Below, piece after piece: positions 1-8,068 of a stretch of 64,000 nt of DNA. Location of the stretch: contig NZ_CP024985.1 of assembly GCF_002803845.1 (NCBI RefSeq), positions 2,232,001 through 2,296,000 of the forward strand, given 5' to 3'. Position numbers and translations under genes: made by a program. The notes beneath the pieces are model-generated. The model was not told the DNA's origin and searched no databases. It saw only the letters and a list, made by a program, of their open reading frames with translations. This stretch comes from Streptomyces lavendulae subsp. lavendulae. Lineage in GTDB: Bacteria > Actinomycetota > Actinomycetes > Streptomycetales > Streptomycetaceae. How positions within the stretch are numbered: the stretch's first letter is position 1; each line of letters begins with the position of its first letter.

Positions 1-1643
1 GGCTGCGGCTGCTGGGCGGCGAGGATGAACTCGACCGGACGGTCCGCGGGGTCATGACGACCGACCTGAGGGATCCCAGCCGATACCTATCCGGAGGCGA
101 ACTCGTCCTCACCGGCCTCGCCTGGCGAAGAAATTCAGCCGATTCCGAGCCGTTCGTACGAATCCTCGCGAGCGCGGGCGTCGCGGGCCTCGCGGCCGGC
201 GAAGCGGAACTGGGAGACATCCCGGACGATCTCGTTTCAGCCTGTCGGCGCAACCGGCTCCCGCTCTTCGCGGTGAACGAGGACGTTGCATTCGCCACCA
301 TCACGGAGTACGTGGTGAGGCAGGTCTCCGGGGAGCGCGCGGGCGACCTCGCGGCCGTCGTCGACCGCCACCGGCGCCTGATGACATCCGGTCCCGCGGG
401 CGGCGGACCCGATGTGGTGCTGGATCTGCTCACCACGGACCTCGATCTCCGGGCCTGGGTGCTCTCCCCGACCGGCCGGCAGATCGCCGGGGCGGGGGAA
501 CCACTGGCTCCGGGTATCTGCGCGACGCTGGCGAGCGAGCACCTCGCGGCGGTCCGGACCGGCCGCAGGGGCCCGCACCGGATGTCCATCCAGGGTATTA
601 CCTACTCCCTGTTCCCGATCAGGGGACACGGCCGCGGACCTGCGGGTCCCGTCTCCCGGGACGTGCGCGAGAGCGTGCTCTCGGACTGGCTGCTGGCCGT
701 CGAGGCCGACGCGGGCGACTGGCCCGCCGAACGCCTGGACCTGCTGCAGGGCGTCACCCAGCTGATCGCCGTCGAGCGGGACCGCCGCGACGGTGCCCGC
801 ACGGTGCGCCGCCGGCTCGCGCAGGAGGTCCTCGAACTGGTCCAGACCGGCGCCCCGCCGGCCGAGATCGCCGCCCGCCTGCGGGTGGCCGCGCCCGTGC
901 TGCTGCCCGGACTGGGCGCCGCCCCGCACTGGCAGGTCGTCGTGGCCCGGGTGGACTGGGACGGCGGGGACATCCCCGGCGGCCCGGTGGCCCAGTCGCT
1001 GCTGGAGGAGATCCTGGTCGACCCGTCGATGTCCGGGCCGGAACCCTCCGACCGGATCGCGGTCGCCCATTCGGGTGACGAGGCCATCGCGCTGGTGCCG
1101 CTGCCCGCCCTCTCCGGCGACTCCGGGGAGGACAAGGGCCCCGACTCCGCGCTCCACGCGGACGCGCTGCTGTCGGCCGTACGCGAGCCCCTGGCGGCCG
1201 GTCTGGCCGACGACGGGCGGCTCACCCTCGGCGTCAGCGCGGCCGTGCACTCCGCGGAGGGGCTGCGCGGCGCGCTGGAGGAGGCCCGGCACGCCCGCCG
1301 GGTCGCCGCGGCCCGCCCCGGCCGGGTCTGCGCCGCCGGCCACCACGAGCTCGCCTCGCACGTGCTGCTGCTGCCGTTCGTCCCGGACGACGTGCGCCGC
1401 GCCTTCACGGCCCGGCTGCTGGACCCGCTGCGCGACTACGACCGCCGCCACCGCGCGGAGCTCATCCCGACCCTGGAGGCCTTCCTCGACTGCGACGGCT
1501 CCTGGACCCGCTGCGCGACCCGGTTGCACCTGCACGTCAACACGCTGCGCTACCGGGTCGGGCGAATCGAGCAGCTGACCGCGCGCGACCTTTCCCGGCT
1601 GGAGGACAAGCTCGACTTCTTCCTCGCCCTGCGGATGAGCTGA
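1..1643 (+). CDS. PucR-family transcriptional regulator, 5' end cut by window edge
   Basis: The frame is open from base 3 to the stop at 1643. An ATG at 54 is an internal Met: the codons before it read like the usual PucR N-terminal stretch (LDRTVRGV, then DPSRYLSGGELVLTG), so the true start lies left of the window. The C-terminus has the PucR helix-turn-helix signature (LHLHVNTLRYRVGRIEQ), with a GGDEF-like middle domain before it. Family members sense purine-breakdown products or other small metabolites and regulate nearby catabolic genes. The target cannot be told because the upstream neighbour is missing. An imperfect terminator-like hairpin follows the stop. Confidence 0.9.
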   Translation, partial: LRLLGGEDELDRTVRGVMTTDLRDPSRYLSGGELVLTGLAWRRNSADSEPFVRILASAGVAGLAAGEAELGDIPDDLVSACRRNRLPLFAVNEDVAFATITEYVVRQVSGERAGDLAAVVDRHRRLMTSGPAGGGPDVVLDLLTTDLDLRAWVLSPTGRQIAGAGEPLAPGICATLASEHLAAVRTGRRGPHRMSIQGITYSLFPIRGHGRGPAGPVSRDVRESVLSDWLLAVEADAGDWPAERLDLLQGVTQLIAVERDRRDGARTVRRRLAQEVLELVQTGAPPAEIAARLRVAAPVLLPGLGAAPHWQVVVARVDWDGGDIPGGPVAQSLLEEILVDPSMSGPEPSDRIAVAHSGDEAIALVPLPALSGDSGEDKGPDSALHADALLSAVREPLAAGLADDGRLTLGVSAAVHSAEGLRGALEEARHARRVAAARPGRVCAAGHHELASHVLLLPFVPDDVRRAFTARLLDPLRDYDRRHRAELIPTLEAFLDCDGSWTRCATRLHLHVNTLRYRVGRIEQLTARDLSRLEDKLDFFLALRMS

Positions 1644-1650
1644 TTCCGCA

Positions 1651-1681
1651 GGCCCCCGCCCTCCTGAACAGGGCGGCGGCC
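1651..1681 (+). terminator. Terminator-like hairpin after the PucR gene
   Basis: Arms 1651-1662 and 1670-1681 pair at 11 of 12 positions around a 7-nt loop, starting 8 bp after the PucR stop. There is no T-run, which is usual for high-GC actinobacterial terminators. The terminator role is inferred. Confidence 0.5.
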
Positions 1682-1825
1682 GAGGGGACGGCGTGAGACG
1701 GCTGACGAGCCGTCCGGACTTTGTGAAAGAGTTCACCCGACCCCTTGGCCGAGGCAGCAGATCCGTGCTCTCATTTCGCCCCAGGGCTCAACGACGTGCT
1801 GCTTGGTTGCTTCGGGGAGGGCAAT

Positions 1826-2599
1826 GTGGCGGATACCGCCATGTCCGGTGCGGGATCAACGGGGGGCGACGACCCCCTCCAGCGAGCGATATGGCGGCTG
1901 CGCTCGCGCGGCTGTTGGACCGACGCGGCGGCCCTGCTGACGCCGCACGCGAACGAGGCCCGGGCGGCGGTGCAGCGCACCGCGCTCCTGGTGGAACGGT
2001 GCCTGTTCACCGGTCAGGGCTGGGCCGAGGCGGAGGACGCCCTGCGGGTGGCCGAAGCCGTGGCCCGGGACGACGACGAACGCGGCGCCGCCGCCTGCGA
2101 ACGGGGCCAACTGGCCTACGCCGCCACGGTGCTCGGCGTCCGGGACCGGGCCGACGAGGCCCGCTCGGCACTCGGCCGCGCGGCGGCCCTGCTCGCGCCC
2201 ACCTCCCGCACCCGGCCGCTGCTGGACTTCCGGCGGGGACTGGTCGCCGAGCACCTGGCCGACGCCCCGCAGGCGGCCCGGCCGGCGTACCACCGGGCCC
2301 ACGCGGGCGCGGAGGCGCACGGGGACACCCTGCTGCTGTCGTTCACCTGGCGGCACCTGGCCGCGCTGGCCCTGCGCGACGGCGAGCTGGCCGAGGCGCG
2401 CAAGGGCTTCGCGGAATCCCTGCGCATCCGGGAGGACCTGGGGTTCCTGGTCGGCACCGCCCCGGCACTGGCGGCGCTGGCCGAGGCCGAACCGGAGCCG
2501 GAGGCCGCCCGGCTGCGCGCGGAGGCCCGCCGCCTGTTCCACCTGCTGGGCGGCATCCCCACCTGGCTCGCGGACCAGCTGGCCCCGTCCCCGGCCTGA
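1826..2599 (+). CDS. TPR-like helical repeat protein
   Basis: Predicted 257 aa from GTG 1826, chosen because a GGGAGG ribosome binding site sits just upstream; ATG 1841 and TTG 1745 are in-frame alternatives. The protein is Ala/Leu/Arg-rich and nearly all helical, with degenerate tetratricopeptide-type units (for example AAACERGQLAYAATVLG and LAEARKGFAESLRIRE). There is no signal peptide, membrane segment or catalytic motif. TPR proteins are usually interaction scaffolds, so no specific role can be assigned. It lies alone between a PucR gene and a convergent GntR gene. Confidence 0.7.
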   Translation: MADTAMSGAGSTGGDDPLQRAIWRLRSRGCWTDAAALLTPHANEARAAVQRTALLVERCLFTGQGWAEAEDALRVAEAVARDDDERGAAACERGQLAYAATVLGVRDRADEARSALGRAAALLAPTSRTRPLLDFRRGLVAEHLADAPQAARPAYHRAHAGAEAHGDTLLLSFTWRHLAALALRDGELAEARKGFAESLRIREDLGFLVGTAPALAALAEAEPEPEAARLRAEARRLFHLLGGIPTWLADQLAPSPA

Positions 2600-2636
2600 A
2601 CCGGCGGCCCGGGGAGCCCGCCGTTCAGGCGGCGGA

Positions 2637-3326
2637 TCAGCAGCCGGCGGATCCCGCGAAGTGCTCCCGTACGAGCGACTCCACCACCGGGAGGTCCTGG
2701 GCGACCAGGGCCTCCAGGAGGGCCGAGTGCTCCGCCGCGTCGGCGACGAGGTCGGCGCGGCGCACGCGCGGGGCGCCCGGCAGAGGCCACTGGGCCCGGC
2801 GGTGGAGCTCCTCCGCGATCCGCACCAGCTGGGCGTTCCCCGCCAGGGAGAGCACCGCCCGGTGGAAGGCCCGGTCGGCGTCCGCGTACGCCGGCAGGTC
2901 GCCCGCGGCGGCCGCCTCCGCGGTGGCGAGGGCCGCCGGGCGCAGGGCCTCCCAGGTGGCGGGGGGCACGGTGCGGGCCAGCCGGAGCATCACCGGCACT
3001 TCCAGCAGGGCGCGGACCTCGGCCAGTTCGGCCAGCGCGCGCGGGGTGCCGGACAGCACCCGAAATCCCCGGTTGGGCAGGCACTCCACCGCACCTTCCA
3101 GCGCCAGCTGCTGCATCGCCTCGCGCACGGGGGTGGCGGAGACCCCGAAGCGCTCGCCGAGCGCGGGGCCCGAGTAGATCTGCCCGGGCGCCAGCTCCCC
3201 GTCGACGAGGGCGGCGCGCAGCGCGTCCAGCACCTGCCCGCGCACCGAATGGCGCAGCACCTTCTGCGCGGGTACCGCGGGTACCCATGACTCCTTCGAC
3301 ACCGGGGCGTGGGCCGCTTCGTGCAC
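2637..3326 (-). CDS. GntR-family transcriptional regulator with FCD domain
   Basis: 229 aa from GTG 3326, preceded by a strong GGAGGAGG ribosome binding site. Residues about 25-90 form the winged helix-turn-helix (GERFGVSATPVREAMQQL, then the EGAVECLPNRGFRV wing). The rest is an all-helical FCD effector domain of the FadR subfamily (DRAFHRAVLSLAGN). Such proteins usually repress small-acid or amino-acid catabolic genes and release DNA on binding metal-coordinated organic acids. It is divergent from the FhuF-like gene, but that gene carries its own iron box, so a link is not implied. Confidence 0.9.
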   Translation of the reverse strand: MHEAAHAPVSKESWVPAVPAQKVLRHSVRGQVLDALRAALVDGELAPGQIYSGPALGERFGVSATPVREAMQQLALEGAVECLPNRGFRVLSGTPRALAELAEVRALLEVPVMLRLARTVPPATWEALRPAALATAEAAAAGDLPAYADADRAFHRAVLSLAGNAQLVRIAEELHRRAQWPLPGAPRVRRADLVADAAEHSALLEALVAQDLPVVESLVREHFAGSAGC

Positions 3327-3421
3327 TCGGTCCTCCTCCAGGTCTCGACCGGTACCGAGGATAGGTGAATTCCCCCGGTACGTCGGGGGGTGCCCGGGGC
3401 GTACACAGCACGAAGATCCGG

Positions 3422-3440
3422 TAAGGTTAGGCTAACCTTG
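3422..3440. promoter_or_regulatory. Iron box (DmdR/IdeR-type operator)
   Basis: Positions 3423-3439 are a perfect inverted repeat with 8-bp arms (AAGGTTAG / CTAACCTT) around one central G. The 19-mer matches the known actinobacterial iron-box consensus TTAGGTTAGGCTAACCTAA at 16 positions. It lies 28 bp before the ATG of a ferric-reductase-like gene. In Streptomyces this site is bound by DmdR with Fe2+, giving repression when iron is plentiful; regulation of this gene is inferred from position. Confidence 0.9.
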
Positions 3441-3468
3441 TAACGATCGCGTGATTCGGTGGTGCGTC

Positions 3469-4344
3469 ATGACCTGCCCGGCGGCCGACATCCTGCTCCC
3501 GCCCGCACCCGCCCCGGCCGGCTCTCCGGTGGCGGAGGCGTACGGGCGCCTGACGGCCGCCTACCCGGGTCTGCGGATCGACGAGCGCGGCGCGCACGAA
3601 CCCCTCCCCAGCGGTGCGGGATGGGTCGGCGCGGACGAGCTCGCGGCGGGCGGCACGGCCCTCGACGACCACCTCGCCTGGGACGCGGCCCAGGTGCTGC
3701 GGGACTACGGGCGCGCGGCGCGGCCCGACGTGGTGGCCGGCTTCGGCCTGCACCGCTACGCCTGGCCGGCCTGCCTGCTGATCACGGTCCCCTGGTTCCT
3801 GGAGCGCCGGGTGCCCCGGCTGCCCGTGGACCGGGTGGCCTTCCACCGGACCGAGGGCCGGATGTCCGTACGCGTCGAGGAGTTCGCCTGCCTGCCCGGC
3901 GATCCGGCGGCCGGACTTCCCGGAGCCCGGACCGTCCCCGACGAGGAGGCGCTGCGCGAGGAGGTGCGGGCAGCGGTGGCCCAGCACCTCGGACCGCTGC
4001 TGGAAGGTTTCGGCCCCCGGCTGCGGCGCGGCCCGCGGGCCCGGTGGGCGCTGGCCACGGACGAGGTCGTCGAGGGCCTCTGGTACCTCGGGAGCCTGCT
4101 CGGCGAGGAGCGGCGGGCCGTCGCCGAACTGCGCCGGCTGCTGCCCGGCGGGGCCGCCCCGTACACGGGGGGCGCGGACTTCCGCACCCTGACCGGCCCC
4201 GGCGGCGAGGAGCTCACCACCCGCGACCGGGCCGGCTGCTGCTTCTTCTACACGATCCGCCCCGAGGACACCTGCACGACCTGCCCACGCACCTGCGACA
4301 CGGACCGCGTCACCCGGCTCTCGGCGGTGACCGCCGCCGACTGA
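3469..4344 (+). CDS. FhuF-like (2Fe-2S) ferric-siderophore reductase
   Basis: 291 aa from ATG 3469; an in-frame GTG at 3451 is also possible, and neither has a clear ribosome binding site, so the message may be nearly leaderless. The C-terminus carries the FhuF signature of two adjacent Cys, ten residues, then C-x2-C (GCCFFYTIRPEDTCTTCPRTC minus its last residue), which ligates a 2Fe-2S cluster. FhuF proteins reduce ferric siderophores in the cytoplasm to release iron. The iron box just upstream supports an iron-starvation role. Confidence 0.85.
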   Translation: MTCPAADILLPPAPAPAGSPVAEAYGRLTAAYPGLRIDERGAHEPLPSGAGWVGADELAAGGTALDDHLAWDAAQVLRDYGRAARPDVVAGFGLHRYAWPACLLITVPWFLERRVPRLPVDRVAFHRTEGRMSVRVEEFACLPGDPAAGLPGARTVPDEEALREEVRAAVAQHLGPLLEGFGPRLRRGPRARWALATDEVVEGLWYLGSLLGEERRAVAELRRLLPGGAAPYTGGADFRTLTGPGGEELTTRDRAGCCFFYTIRPEDTCTTCPRTCDTDRVTRLSAVTAAD

Positions 4345-4535
4345 ACCCACCCCCAGGGGTGAAGCTGATTCGAACGCAACTCGGCTCGTACGCGCGCCAG
4401 TTCGAGTCACAACACCCTATCCGACGGGCCCCGCCCCCCGTTGGCGTCCTCTTGCCCGGAAACCCGCGTGCACCACGGACCTGCTGCGCCACTATGGCGC
4501 CCGGAAAGCCGCATACGCGAGGCAAGGGACACCGC

Positions 4536-5600
4536 ATGAGACTGACCGACATATCGCTGGACTGGCTGCTGCCCGGCAGCCTGTTGATCCTGGGCGTACT
4601 TGCGGCAGTGGCGGTACTGGCCCGGGGCAAGCGGGAGGCCGAGAAGGCCGCGGCCGACGACAGCTGGGAACGCAGCGAGGAACGCAGGCGCCGCAAGGAG
4701 GCCGTCTACGGGACCGCTTCGTACGTCCTGCTCTTCTGCTGCGCAGCGGTGGCCGCCGCGCTCTCCTTCCACGGGCTGGTCGGCTTCGGCCGGCAGAACC
4801 TCAACCTCTCCGGGGGCTGGGAGTACCTGGTCCCCTTCGGCCTCGACGGCGCCGCCATGTTCTGCTCGGTGCTCGCCGTCCGCGAAGCCAGCCACGGCGA
4901 CGCGGCCCTCGGCTCGCGCATGCTGGTCTGGCTGTTCGCGGGCGCGGCGGCCTGGTTCAACTGGGTTCACGCGCCCAGGGGTTCGGGCCACGACGGGGCC
5001 CCGCAGTTCTTCGCCGGGATGTCGCTCTCGGCGGCCGTGCTCTTCGACCGCGCCCTCAAGCAGACCCGCCGCGCGGCACTGCGCGAACAGGGCCTAATCC
5101 CGCGGCCGTTGCCGCAGATCCGGATGGTCCGCTGGCTGCGGGCCCCGCGGGAGACCTTCGGGGCCTGGTCGCTGATGCTGCTGGAGGGCGTACGCACCCT
5201 CGACGAGGCCGTGGACGAGGTGCGCGAGGACAAGAAGGAGAAGGAGAACGACCGGCACCGCAGGCGGGAGCAACACCGCCTGGACCGCGCCCACATCAAG
5301 GCGCTGGGCCGGCAGAACAGGGCGTTCGGGCGGGCCCGCGCGCGCCAGGTCGACATGCCGGGGCTGGCCCCCGGGTCGGGCTCCGCGCCGGTCGGCGCGG
5401 AGCCGGCCATATCGGAAGCGGACCAGCTGCCCCTGCGACGAAGGCCCTCCCTGCAAGCCGTGAACGCGAACGGAAGCGAGTCACCTGACCCGTCCGCCCC
5501 CCGGACGGTGGACCTCACCGCCGAGGACGACACCCAGACCATCCCCCGGCTCGACTCACTGGAGCGCAAACTGAAGGACCTGGAACAGCAGTTCGGCTGA
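4536..5600 (+). CDS. DUF2637 membrane protein
   Basis: 354 aa from ATG 4536. The first 175 residues hold about five hydrophobic segments: an N-terminal helix (LLPGSLLILGVLAAVAVLA), then segments around residues 66, 100, 130 and 160. This matches DUF2637, a family found in Streptomyces chromosomes and conjugative plasmids. From about residue 225 the chain is highly charged (EVREDKKEKENDRHRRREQ), likely coiled coil, and ends in a cytosolic tail with an acidic patch and a short C-terminal helix. The function is not established; some relatives neighbour plasmid-transfer genes, but no such genes are present here. Confidence 0.8.
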   Translation: MRLTDISLDWLLPGSLLILGVLAAVAVLARGKREAEKAAADDSWERSEERRRRKEAVYGTASYVLLFCCAAVAAALSFHGLVGFGRQNLNLSGGWEYLVPFGLDGAAMFCSVLAVREASHGDAALGSRMLVWLFAGAAAWFNWVHAPRGSGHDGAPQFFAGMSLSAAVLFDRALKQTRRAALREQGLIPRPLPQIRMVRWLRAPRETFGAWSLMLLEGVRTLDEAVDEVREDKKEKENDRHRRREQHRLDRAHIKALGRQNRAFGRARARQVDMPGLAPGSGSAPVGAEPAISEADQLPLRRRPSLQAVNANGSESPDPSAPRTVDLTAEDDTQTIPRLDSLERKLKDLEQQFG

Positions 5601-5617
5601 GCCGGGCCGCACGGTCG

Positions 5618-5642
5618 CAGCGGGGCGCAACGCGCCCCGCTG
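5618..5642. terminator. Bidirectional terminator-like hairpin
   Basis: A perfect 11-bp stem (5618-5628 with 5632-5642) with a 3-nt loop lies between the convergent DUF2637 and ATP-binding protein genes. It can fold in either transcript. No T-run is visible. Confidence 0.6.
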
Positions 5643-5684
5643 TCGCACGTCCGGACCCGGCGGAAGCCTGAGGCGGCCCCCGGC

Positions 5685-6170
5685 TCAGGCCGGGGCGGGC
5701 GCCTCCAGTTCGAACCAGACCACCTTGCCGCGGCCCGGCGCGAGCGGATCCACGCCCCAGGCGTCGGCCAGCGCCTGCACCAGGACCAGCCCCCTGCCGT
5801 GCGTACCGTCGTCGGCGGACGTTACGTACGGAGTGGGGCGGCGGGCGTTGAAATCGCGGACCTCCACCCGCAGGCGGGTGGCGACGAGGGTGACGGACAC
5901 CTCGGCGCCCTGCTCGGTGTGCACCAGGGCATTGCTGACCAGCTCGGTGACCAGCAGTTCCGCCACGTCGGAGGTCTCGGCGCGGCAGCGGTGGCGCACC
6001 AGCTCCCGAAGGGCCCTGCGGACCTCGCCGACCGCCTTCAGATCGGCCCGGCGCACGCTGCGTCTGATCTCGGTCGTCCCCGTCCTCGCCGCCCCGTCCC
6101 CGACGGACGGCTCGCGCGCCACCGGTCCCCCTCTTCTCCACGGCTTCCCGGTATTCGCCCCCACCCGCAC
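5685..6170 (-). CDS. RsbW-like ATP-binding protein (HATPase_c_2)
   Basis: 161 aa from GTG 6170, with GGGAGGGG 7 nt upstream. It is a single GHKL ATPase domain: N box ELVSNALVHT at about residue 80 and G1 box DDGTHGRGLVLVQALAD at about 125. Streptomyces encodes many such stand-alone domains related to anti-sigma kinases (RsbW/SpoIIAB). They usually bind or phosphorylate an STAS anti-sigma antagonist. No sigma factor or STAS partner is adjacent, so the partner is unknown. Confidence 0.85.
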   Translation of the reverse strand: MRVGANTGKPWRRGGPVAREPSVGDGAARTGTTEIRRSVRRADLKAVGEVRRALRELVRHRCRAETSDVAELLVTELVSNALVHTEQGAEVSVTLVATRLRVEVRDFNARRPTPYVTSADDGTHGRGLVLVQALADAWGVDPLAPGRGKVVWFELEAPAPA

Positions 6171-6253
6171 GGCGATGCCCCTCCCGCTTTCCCACGTGCT
6201 CGAACAGGCCTGCGGAATGCATGCCCCCCGAGGCAGTCCGCACTCCTGCGCCC

Positions 6254-7996
6254 TCAGGGGCGGGGCACGTTACGGAGGTTGGATCGAGCCATCTGGATCA
6301 TCCGGCCGACCCCGCCGTCCAGCACGATCTTGCTGGCGGACAGTGCGAATCCGGTCACCATTTCGGCGCTGATCCTGGGGGGAATCGACAGGGCGTTGGG
6401 GTCGGTCACCACGTCCACCAGAGCCGGCCCCGGATGCCGGAAAGCATCCCGCAAAGCCCCTGTGAGCTGCTTTGGCTTCTCCACGCGGACCCCGAACGCG
6501 CCCGCCGCGCGGGCGATGGCGGCGAAATCCGGGTTCCGGTTCGTGGTTCCGTACGAAGGAAGGCCGGAAACCAGCATTTCCAGCTCGACCATTCCGAGCG
6601 ATGAGTTGTTGAACAGGACCACTTTGACGGGCAGGTCGTACTGCACGAGGGTGAGGAAATCTCCCATCAGCATGGAGAAACCACCGTCACCCGACATCGA
6701 CACCACTTGACGGCCCCGGTCGGTGAACTGTGCGCCGATGGCCTGCGGGAGGGCATTGGCCATGGAACCGTGGCTGAAGGAACCGATGATGCGCCGCTTG
6801 CCGTTCGGGGAAAGATAGCGCGCCGCCCATACGTTGCACATGCCGGTGTCGACGGTGAACACTGCGTCCTCGTCGGCGAGTTCGTCGAGGACCGCCGCCA
6901 CGTACTCCGGGTGGATCGGCGTGTGCTTCTCCACCTTGCGGGTGTAGGCCCGCACCACCCCCTCCAGCGCGTCGGCGTGCTTCTTCAGCATCCGGTCCAG
7001 GAAGGCTCGGTCCGTCTTGGCCCGCACCCGCGCGTTCAGGGCGCGCAGGGTCTCCCGTACGTCGCCCCAGACCGCGAGGTCCAGCTGGGAGCGGCGGCCG
7101 AGGTGTTCCGGACGGATGTCCACCTGGACGATCTTCACGTCGTCGGGCAGGAAGGCGTTGTAGGGGAAGTCCGTACCGAGCAGGATCAGCAGGTCGCACT
7201 CGTGGGTGGCCTCGTAGGCCGCGCCGTAGCCGAGCAGTCCGCTCATGCCGACGTCGTACGGATTGTCGTACTGGATCCACTCCTTGCCGCGCAGGGCGTG
7301 CCCGACGGGTGCCTTGACGCGGCCCGCGAACTCCATCACCTCGGCGTGCGCCCCGGCGGTGCCGCTGCCGCAGAAGAGGGTGACCCGGTCGGCCTCGTCG
7401 ACCAGCCGGACCAGCTTGTCGATCTCCCCGTCGCCGGGCCGCACGGTGGGCCGGGCCGTGACCAGGGCGTGTTCCACCGCCTTCTCGGGGGCGGGCAGCG
7501 AGGCCACGTCCCCGGGCAGGGCGACGACGCTCACCCCGCTGCGGCCGATGGCGTGCTGGACGGCCGTCTGGAGCAGCCGGGGCATCTGGCGGGGGTTGGA
7601 GATCAGCTCGCTGTAGTGGCTGCACTCGCGGAACAGCTGGTCGGGGTGGGTCTCCTGGAAGTAGCCGAGGCCGATCTCGCTGGAGGGGATGTGCGAGGCC
7701 AGCGCGAGGACCGGGGCCATGGAGCGCTGGGCGTCGTAGAGGCCGTTGATCAGGTGGAGGTTGCCGGGGCCGCAGGAGCCCGCGCAGGCGGCGAGGCGGC
7801 CGGTGATCTGGGCCTCGGCGCCCGCGGCGAAGGCGGCCGTCTCCTCGTGCCGGACCTGGATCCACTCGATGTCGCCGGTCCGGCGGATGGCGTCGACGAC
7901 CGGGTTGAGGCTGTCGCCGACGACCCCGTACATCCGTCGTACGCCCGCGCGCACGAGGATGTCCACGAACTGCTCCGCGACGTTCTGCTTGGCCAT
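6254..7996 (-). CDS. poxB: Thiamine-diphosphate-dependent pyruvate oxidase/dehydrogenase (quinone)
   Basis: 580 aa from ATG 7996, the usual length for the POX/acetolactate-synthase fold. It shows the three family domains: an N-terminal PYR domain with the ThDP-activating Glu51 in VRHEETAAF, a central FAD-type domain, and a C-terminal PP domain with the ThDP/Mg motif GDGG (436-439) to NN (463-464). Lack of an acetolactate-synthase regulatory partner and similarity to PoxB support oxidative decarboxylation of pyruvate to acetate, with electrons going to quinone. The C-terminal tail is hydrophobic and basic, compatible with membrane contact as known for PoxB. Substrate assignment is inferred. 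Confidence 0.85.
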   Translation of the reverse strand: MAKQNVAEQFVDILVRAGVRRMYGVVGDSLNPVVDAIRRTGDIEWIQVRHEETAAFAAGAEAQITGRLAACAGSCGPGNLHLINGLYDAQRSMAPVLALASHIPSSEIGLGYFQETHPDQLFRECSHYSELISNPRQMPRLLQTAVQHAIGRSGVSVVALPGDVASLPAPEKAVEHALVTARPTVRPGDGEIDKLVRLVDEADRVTLFCGSGTAGAHAEVMEFAGRVKAPVGHALRGKEWIQYDNPYDVGMSGLLGYGAAYEATHECDLLILLGTDFPYNAFLPDDVKIVQVDIRPEHLGRRSQLDLAVWGDVRETLRALNARVRAKTDRAFLDRMLKKHADALEGVVRAYTRKVEKHTPIHPEYVAAVLDELADEDAVFTVDTGMCNVWAARYLSPNGKRRIIGSFSHGSMANALPQAIGAQFTDRGRQVVSMSGDGGFSMLMGDFLTLVQYDLPVKVVLFNNSSLGMVELEMLVSGLPSYGTTNRNPDFAAIARAAGAFGVRVEKPKQLTGALRDAFRHPGPALVDVVTDPNALSIPPRISAEMVTGFALSASKIVLDGGVGRMIQMARSNLRNVPRP

Positions 7997-8068
7997 GGAG
8001 GGTCGCCCCTTCTGCTGCGGCTTCGGCCCGGACCGGGTGCGCCTCCCATCCACGCACGTTCCGCCCGC

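Noticed and set aside
54..1643. ATG 54 as the start of the PucR gene
   Set aside because: The frame continues upstream to the window edge with typical PucR N-terminal sequence, so the gene is cut, not started, here.
3459..5600. One 713-codon protein joining the FhuF-like and DUF2637 regions
   Set aside because: Its first third is a shifted frame of the FhuF-like gene; the real gene begins at ATG 4536.
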